This document shows positions 51,257-55,867 of a DNA stretch of 55,867 bases, in pieces. Position 1 is the stretch's first letter, and each line of letters opens with the position of its first letter. Below the pieces are notes generated by a model. That model was given only the letters and a program-made list of their open reading frames with translations. It had not been told where the DNA came from and searched no databases. Made by a program: the position numbers and the translations under genes. This DNA is from Steroidobacter agaridevorans (GTDB lineage Bacteria > Pseudomonadota > Gammaproteobacteria > Steroidobacterales > Steroidobacteraceae), in contig NZ_BLJO01000004.1 in NCBI RefSeq assembly GCF_009932555.1, positions 81,073 through 136,939 of the forward strand, read 5' to 3'.

Positions 51257-51390
51257 GCACCCTCCGAGGTTCCGTTACCGGTCAAGGCCGTAAAAATTGC
51301 GCAAAGCCTAACCAAATTAGCAGACTCCGAGTAGGGCTCGAGGGTCGGCGGCCGCTCACCGCCGGTGAGTGGCCCGCCGCCACCGGTGGC

Positions 51391-51440
51391 AGCTCCTGCA
51401 CGTCCATGTGCCCGCTGCATTCGGACATCCTGCCCAGCAG
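51391..51440. repeat. Dispersed intergenic repeat, copy 3
   Basis: Matches copy 1 (25261-25310) at about 40 of 50 positions (TCCTGCACGTCCATG and CATTCGGACATCCTGCCCAGCA). It lies 29 bases before the tesB start codon, which may place the element in the tesB promoter region. Confidence 0.6.
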
Positions 51441-51469
51441 GCCCATGCCCGGATGCTACACTCGCCGGC

Positions 51470-52366
51470 ATGGCCACCCCGATTTCGCCGCCCCCGGCTC
51501 CGAAGTGTCTGCGTGAAGTGCTGGAACTCGAGCAGCTCGACACCAATCTGTTCCGCAGCCAGGTCAATCAGATCAACGTCAATCGCACGCTGTTCGGCGG
51601 GCAGATCCTGGGCCAGGGCCTGAAAGCCGCCCAGCACACGGTGGCGGCGGACCGCATCTGTCACTCGCTGCACGGCTATTTCCTGCTCGCCGGCGCCAGC
51701 GACATTCCCGTCATCTACGACGTGGAATTGACGCGCGATGGCGGCAGTTTCTCGACCCGCCGCGTCGTGGCCCGGCAGCGATCGCGGCCGATTTTCCATA
51801 TGGAGCTGTCCTTCCACCGGCAGGAGGAAGGTCTGCAGCACGAAGTGACGGTCAGCGGCGATGTGCCCGATCCGGAAGATCTGATGGACGTGCAACAGCT
51901 GGTGGAGAAGTTCGGCGACCGCCTGCCGCAAGGGGCCGTCGCGCTGCTTTCGCAACAGCGCATCATCGAATTGAAGCCGGTGAATCCGGAGATGTTCATG
52001 CTCCGCAAGCAGTCGTTGCAGCGGGCCCAGTATTGGATTCGCTCCGCCTCGCCGCTGCCGCAGGATCCGCTCACCCAGCTGGCGGGCCTGGCGTATCTCT
52101 CGGATTACTTCCTGGTGTCGACCGCCTTGCTGAAACATCCGACGGCGATGCAGAACAAGGATGTGATGATGGCCAGCCTCGACCACGCCATGTGGTTCCA
52201 TAGTCCGCCGCGAGCGGATGAGTGGATTCTGGTCGAGGCGGTGAGTCCGTTCGCCGGCGGCGCTCGCGGGCTGACGCGAGCGGAGATGTTCAGCCGCGAC
52301 CGCAAACTCGTCGCGTCGGTCGCGCAGGAAGGATTGATTCGACTGCTCGACAAGCAGCCTCGCTAA
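51470..52366 (+). CDS. tesB: Acyl-CoA thioesterase II
   Basis: 298 residues from the ATG at 51470, the normal TesB length. The double-hotdog fold shows LFRSQVNQINVNRTLFGGQILGQGL, LHGYFLLAGASDIPVIYDVE and, in the second half, MMASLDHAMWFHSPPRADEW and LTRAEMFSRDRKLV. The Asp of the active-site triad is in SLDHAMWFH. It hydrolyses medium- and long-chain acyl-CoAs. The start codon lies only eight bases after a TACACT-like -10 element (51456-51461), so the mRNA may be leaderless. Its stop is two bases from the convergent pseudouridine synthase stop. Confidence 0.93.
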   Translation: MATPISPPPAPKCLREVLELEQLDTNLFRSQVNQINVNRTLFGGQILGQGLKAAQHTVAADRICHSLHGYFLLAGASDIPVIYDVELTRDGGSFSTRRVVARQRSRPIFHMELSFHRQEEGLQHEVTVSGDVPDPEDLMDVQQLVEKFGDRLPQGAVALLSQQRIIELKPVNPEMFMLRKQSLQRAQYWIRSASPLPQDPLTQLAGLAYLSDYFLVSTALLKHPTAMQNKDVMMASLDHAMWFHSPPRADEWILVEAVSPFAGGARGLTRAEMFSRDRKLVASVAQEGLIRLLDKQPR

Positions 52367-52368
52367 AT

Positions 52369-53229
52369 TCAGTCGCTGCTCAGCGTCGCGGCTCGCAGCT
52401 TCTCCACATCTTTCTTGCCGAGCAGCTTCGCCTGGCCAGGCTTGAGATCGCCCGCGCGTAGTGGGCCAATCGCCACTCGTTCCAATTCGCGCACTTTTAA
52501 TCCGACACGCGCGAGCATGCGGCGGATCTCTCGATTCTGACCTTCGCGCAATGTCACGCTGAGCATCGTCCGATCGCCGCGCGCTCGATCGACGAAACGT
52601 TTGATGATGCGCACGGACTCCATCGAAGCGCGCTTCGATGTCTTCGTTCCATCGCCCGTCGGATTGACCAGATACATGCCGGCGCGAAGTTTCTGCAGCT
52701 GCTCGTCGCTGGCGAGGCCGGAGGTCAGCACGCGATATTCCTTGGCGACGCCGAACTTCGGATGCGTGAGCTGATACGCCAGGTCGCCATCGTTCGTGAT
52801 CAGCAGCAATCCGGTGGAATCGCCGTCCAGCCGGCCGACAGGAAACAATCGCTCGTCCTGACGCAACGAGTGCGGCACCAGGTCGAGAACGTTGCGGCGG
52901 CCTTCGGGGTCGCTCGTGGTCGTGATAACGCCCTTCGGCTTGTTGATCAAAACATAAATGAAGGTGCGCGCCTTCGAGGCCGTCTTGCCAGTATCGCCCG
53001 CATCGGCGCTGCCTTCCGGAATCGGCAGCTCGATGACTTCGCCGTCGAGCTCGACCACGTCGCTTGCAGGCTCAACGAAACAGGGCAGGGTTGTCACGAC
53101 GCGTCCATTCACCTGTACGCGTCCGGCGACAATCATTTCTTCGCAATCGCGCCGCGCACCCAGGCCGGCATCGGCCATGGCTTTTTGCAGTCTGACGCCT
53201 TTAGCGGCGGTCTCGGAAGTTCGGGGCAT
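52369..53229 (-). CDS. Pseudouridine synthase, RsuA/RluB/RluE family
   Basis: 286 residues. An S4 RNA-binding domain is at the start (VRLQKAMADAGLGARRDCEEMIVAG), followed by a catalytic domain with the essential Asp in VGRLDGDSTGLLLITNDG. The family C-terminal signature REGQNREIRRMLARVG is present. The enzyme isomerises a uridine in 16S or 23S rRNA; members such as RluB are close to this size. The start is ATG with a weak ribosome site, which is common in this family. It ends two bases from tesB in convergent orientation and is divergent from the GMC gene. Confidence 0.92.
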   Translation of the reverse strand: MPRTSETAAKGVRLQKAMADAGLGARRDCEEMIVAGRVQVNGRVVTTLPCFVEPASDVVELDGEVIELPIPEGSADAGDTGKTASKARTFIYVLINKPKGVITTTSDPEGRRNVLDLVPHSLRQDERLFPVGRLDGDSTGLLLITNDGDLAYQLTHPKFGVAKEYRVLTSGLASDEQLQKLRAGMYLVNPTGDGTKTSKRASMESVRIIKRFVDRARGDRTMLSVTLREGQNREIRRMLARVGLKVRELERVAIGPLRAGDLKPGQAKLLGKKDVEKLRAATLSSD

Positions 53230-53373
53230 GAAATAGTTTCAACGTGTTGCTTGATGGGGACAAGCTTACACGGAAACCCGCAGTGTGCTCTCAGGCATGC
53301 ACGCAAAATCTACGTGTACGCGGAACCAACTGGTCCCGCGTCGGTTTAAATCCGATGCGCGTTCGGAGGACGG

Positions 53374-54795
53374 ATGGTTCAAGAGCATTTCGATGTCGTC
53401 GTGGTCGGCTCGGGGTTCGGTTCGTTGTTCTTTGTCGAGGGATACCTGAGCCGGCGGCCGGCGGCGAAGATCCTGATGCTCGAACGCGGCACGTTCAATT
53501 CGCACGCCTGGCAGCTCGAGCAAAACAGGAACTCGCCGATCGTGCCCAGCTCGACGTTCCGGACCGATGCGGCGAAGAAGGTCTGGAACTTCACGATCGG
53601 AGTCGGCGGCGGCACCAACTGTTGGTACGCGCAGACACCGCGCTTTCATCCCAGCGATTTCCGGATGCGCAGCCAATATGGCGTGGCGCAGGACTGGCCG
53701 CTCGATTACGACGAGCTGGAGCCGTACTACTTCGCGGCTGAAACCAAGATGTCGGTGGCCGGCTCGCCGGAAATGGGCGAGATCCTGCCGCGCTCGGGGC
53801 CGTTTCCTCAGCCGCCGCACAAGCAGACGGCGGTCGACGCGATCATGCGCAAGGCTCAGCCGCAGTTTCATTTCCCTATCGCCACGGCGCGCGCCAGTGT
53901 CGCAGATGCTGGACGCCCGCCATGCTGTGCGTCGGCACAATGCAACTTGTGTCCGGTGAATGCGAAGTTCACATTCGAGAATGGGTTCACGAATCTGCGC
54001 CAGCATCCCAACGTCGAGATCCGCACCGACTGCGAAGTGACGCACTTCGATCATGCCGGCGGCACGGTGAGCGCCGCTATCTATAAGAGAGACGGGGCCG
54101 AGCATCGAGTCACCGGCGATCTGTTCGTGCTGGGTGCGAACGCCATTCATAGCCCCGCCATCCTGTTGCGTTCCGGGATCGATCATCCATTGACCGGTGT
54201 GGGCATTCACGAACAAGTCGGCTACCAGCTGGAAGTATTGCTCGACGGCGTGGACAGCCTCGACGGCGGCACGATCACGACCGCGCTGAATTATTCGCTG
54301 TACGACGGCCCGTTCCGCAAGGACTACGCGGGCGCGTTGATCTATTTCGACAACCGCTGGCCGCATGGCTTGCGCAAGGAATATGGCCGCTGGCGGCAGT
54401 TCGCGCCGCTGGTGGTCGTCGTGGAAGATCTGCCGCAGGACTCGAACCGTGTGGTGCTCGATGACGACGGCATGCCGAAGGTGCTGCACGCAGACGTTTC
54501 GGACTATGCCAAGCGCGGCCTGCAAGAGTCGCTGACGAACATCAAGAAGGTGCTCGAGCCGCTGCCGGTCGAACGCATCGACTTCAAGGGCATGCGCGAT
54601 ACCGAATCTCACATCCAGGGTTCGCTGCGCATGGGCAACGACCGGGCGTCGTCGGTGATCGACGCCAAGCAGATCCACCACGACGTGCGCAATCTCGTGG
54701 TCGTCGGCTCGTCGGTGTTTCCGTCCGGCCCGAACTCGAATCCCAGCTTGAGTGTGGCCGCGCTGTCCCTGCGCAGTGCTGCCTTGATCGCGTGA
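53374..54795 (+). CDS. GMC-family FAD oxidoreductase
   Basis: 473 residues, shorter than the usual 530-600-residue GMC flavoproteins. It has an FAD dinucleotide motif at the N-terminus (FDVVVVGSGFGSLFFVEGYL), GMC motif 1-like region VGGGTNCWYAQTPRF and the C-terminal motif HIQGSLRMGNDRASSVIDAK. NLVVVGSSVFPSGPNSNPS ends the FAD and catalytic region. A cysteine-containing segment (GRPPCCASAQCNLCP) near residue 190 is unusual. The start has a strong GGAGG site. It is followed eight bases later by a Tat-exported small protein gene, which suggests a two-component membrane-bound dehydrogenase. Confidence 0.87.
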   Translation: MVQEHFDVVVVGSGFGSLFFVEGYLSRRPAAKILMLERGTFNSHAWQLEQNRNSPIVPSSTFRTDAAKKVWNFTIGVGGGTNCWYAQTPRFHPSDFRMRSQYGVAQDWPLDYDELEPYYFAAETKMSVAGSPEMGEILPRSGPFPQPPHKQTAVDAIMRKAQPQFHFPIATARASVADAGRPPCCASAQCNLCPVNAKFTFENGFTNLRQHPNVEIRTDCEVTHFDHAGGTVSAAIYKRDGAEHRVTGDLFVLGANAIHSPAILLRSGIDHPLTGVGIHEQVGYQLEVLLDGVDSLDGGTITTALNYSLYDGPFRKDYAGALIYFDNRWPHGLRKEYGRWRQFAPLVVVVEDLPQDSNRVVLDDDGMPKVLHADVSDYAKRGLQESLTNIKKVLEPLPVERIDFKGMRDTESHIQGSLRMGNDRASSVIDAKQIHHDVRNLVVVGSSVFPSGPNSNPSLSVAALSLRSAALIA

Positions 54796-54802
54796 GATCG
54801 CA

Positions 54803-55273
54803 ATGAAACAAACGAGCACATTCTCGCCCGGCCGACGCAAGCTGCTCATCGGTGGCGCCAGCGCCGCTGTCGCGCTCGGGGTCTTCGGTGCTGCCTCGTG
54901 GGAGCAGCTGACCAACTACCGCGCGACCTGGATCGAACGGGTCGTCAGAGAGAACTTGCCGGGCATCGATCTCGATGCCGCCTCGCTGCAAGCATTCATC
55001 AAGGAGATGCTGGCGAGCGAGCGTATGCAGCGCACGGAAGTGAAGGTGACCGTGTTCGCCGATCGCTTCGGGCCGTGGTTGCCGGCGCACATTTCCAAAG
55101 CGCGCGACGGTTTGGAAGGTCTCGAACGACATGTGCTGACGGAGTATCTGATCGGCAGCAACTTCTTCCGCGTGCCCGATCCGAAGCGCGAACAGATTGT
55201 CTATAGCGGGACGATCCCGGCTTGCCGGAATCCATTCGTGTACAGCAACCCGTCCACGTTCAGCAAGGCATGA
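54803..55273 (+). CDS. Tat-exported small subunit of a GMC dehydrogenase
   Basis: 156 residues. The signal is of Tat type: SPGRRKLLIGGASAAVALG, with the twin-Arg in GRRKLL. The mature part is a small helical domain (TWIERVVRENLPGIDLDAASL, LERHVLTEYLIGSNFF) ending in CRNPFVYSNP. This resembles the small accessory subunits of GMC-type dehydrogenases such as fructose, sorbitol and gluconate 2-dehydrogenase (gluconate_2-dh3-like). The cofactor-free small subunit is exported together with the GMC partner, which has no signal of its own. The pair therefore probably oxidises a sugar or alcohol in the periplasm; substrate is unknown. No cytochrome c subunit is in the window. Confidence 0.78.
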   Translation: MKQTSTFSPGRRKLLIGGASAAVALGVFGAASWEQLTNYRATWIERVVRENLPGIDLDAASLQAFIKEMLASERMQRTEVKVTVFADRFGPWLPAHISKARDGLEGLERHVLTEYLIGSNFFRVPDPKREQIVYSGTIPACRNPFVYSNPSTFSKA

Positions 55274-55323
55274 ATTCGACCGTCGACTGCCGAAGGTGAT
55301 AAAGGTCTGGCCGCGCGGCTTGA

Positions 55324-55867
55324 TCAGGCGCGCTGTTTCTTCGCGAATTCGTGATTGAGCAGGGCGCGCAGGCGCACGGCTTTCAGCGGCTTGTGCATCA
55401 TCGTCAGGCCGGCAGCGCTGACCTTCCGGAGTTGTTCCGTCGCCGTATCGCCTGAGATCAGCACTGCGGGAATTTCGCCCAGTTTTGCACGCAGCTCGCG
55501 AATGGCGTCGATGCCATTGCGATCGCCGCGCAGGCGCAGGTCCGCGATGATGAAGTCCGGCACGCGACCGTTGATGCTGGCCAATGCCTGGTCCGAATCC
55601 ATGGCGGTGATGCATTTGCAGCCCCAGCTCTCCAGCAGGCTCTGCATGCCGAGGCGCACCGACTCTTCGTCGTCGATGACCATGATGAGCTTGCCGCCGA
55701 TCAGGTTCGGCACCTTCTGCTCGATGGTCGCGGCGCCCGAATGAATCTTGTTCGGATCGGCGAGCGGCACTTCGATGCTGAAACGCGAGCCGCGGCCCAG
55801 CGTCGAGCGGACGTTCAACGGATGCTCGAGCAGGCTGACGATACGACGCACGGTGGCCAGCCCCAAT
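55324..55867 (-). CDS. Hybrid histidine kinase, C-terminal part (HATPase end and receiver)
   Basis: The gene continues past the window edge; the last 180 residues are seen. They begin with the end of a histidine-kinase ATPase domain (LGLATVRRIVSLLEHPLNV, then STLGRGSRFSIEVPL) and continue into a receiver domain (IMVIDDEESVRLGMQSLLESWG, Asp in FIIADLRLRGDRNGIDAIREL, Lys in TMMHKPLKAVRL). A receiver fused to the kinase makes it a hybrid sensor that probably passes phosphate on through a phosphotransfer protein. The sensor part lies outside the window. Confidence 0.85.
   Translation of the reverse strand, partial: LGLATVRRIVSLLEHPLNVRSTLGRGSRFSIEVPLADPNKIHSGAATIEQKVPNLIGGKLIMVIDDEESVRLGMQSLLESWGCKCITAMDSDQALASINGRVPDFIIADLRLRGDRNGIDAIRELRAKLGEIPAVLISGDTATEQLRKVSAAGLTMMHKPLKAVRLRALLNHEFAKKQRA

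Noticed and set aside
53266-54915. Long antisense frame under the GMC oxidoreductase (549 codons)
   Set aside because: Overlaps a clear flavoprotein on the other strand and shows only Arg/His/Ala-rich shadow composition.

Overview
The window is about 56 kb of GC-rich, densely coded gammaproteobacterial-looking chromosome. It has many Lys/Arg-poor secreted proteins, NodT-type efflux lipoproteins, HvfB/HvfC-type genes, a Cus-type two-component pair, HrpB, RluB-type and TesB genes. The gene content fits an environmental, polymer-degrading lineage such as Steroidobacter or a xanthomonad relative; this placement is inferred from gene families only. I see no rRNA, tRNA, CRISPR array, insertion sequence or phage module.

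Layout. 1-1.5 kb: the end of a phenylacetate operon (PaaI-type thioesterase, paaK). 1.6-10.2 kb: a PL3 pectate lyase behind a paired palindromic operator, a YCF48/BNR propeller protein, a TonB-domain protein, an ACP phosphodiesterase and a DUF4394 lipoprotein. 10.2-13 kb: a Spy-like periplasmic protein and an OmpR/EnvZ-type pair. 13-20.1 kb: a long codirectional minus-strand run that carries two RiPP-type systems. One is a bufferin set (bufA-bufB-bufC). The other is a candidate split-borosin set: an OphMA-like peptide alpha-N-methyltransferase, a GNAT acetyltransferase and a small precursor-like peptide whose end overlaps a TPR-GGDEF diguanylate cyclase gene. A fumarylpyruvate hydrolase/GST-zeta pair sits between them. 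20.2-25.6 kb: a stress-signalling block with a BON lipoprotein, a coiled-coil lipoprotein, a CHASE3 histidine kinase, an orphan Fis-type HTH, two response regulators, a small EF-hand protein and an unusual stack of hairpins.

25.7-38 kb: mostly housekeeping and secreted proteins, namely an M28 peptidase, an NlpC/P60 lipoprotein, a DUF4404-HIT-acs operon, a Kelch/BIG2 lipoprotein, hrpB and a class C beta-lactamase-like hydrolase. 38-46 kb: a tripartite RND pump with its own response regulator and sensor kinase, all five genes in one tightly packed plus-strand unit. 46-51.3 kb: a minus-strand cluster made of PspA/IM30, an AAA+ ATPase, a membrane coiled-coil protein and an OmpA-domain/substrate-binding-protein fusion. 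This looks like a coherent envelope-maintenance system in which an ESCRT-III-like PspA is paired with its own AAA+ motor. 51.4-55.9 kb: tesB, a large-family pseudouridine synthase, a GMC oxidoreductase with a Tat-exported small partner, and the end of a hybrid histidine kinase cut by the window edge.

The two most interesting regions are the putative borosin locus (14.9-16.7 kb) and the PspA-AAA+ cluster (46-51.3 kb, with a 24-bp inverted repeat inside it). Several smaller signals deserve checking: a dispersed intergenic repeat in three copies, the palindromic operator before the pectate lyase gene, and an inverted repeat in front of the OmpR-type gene.
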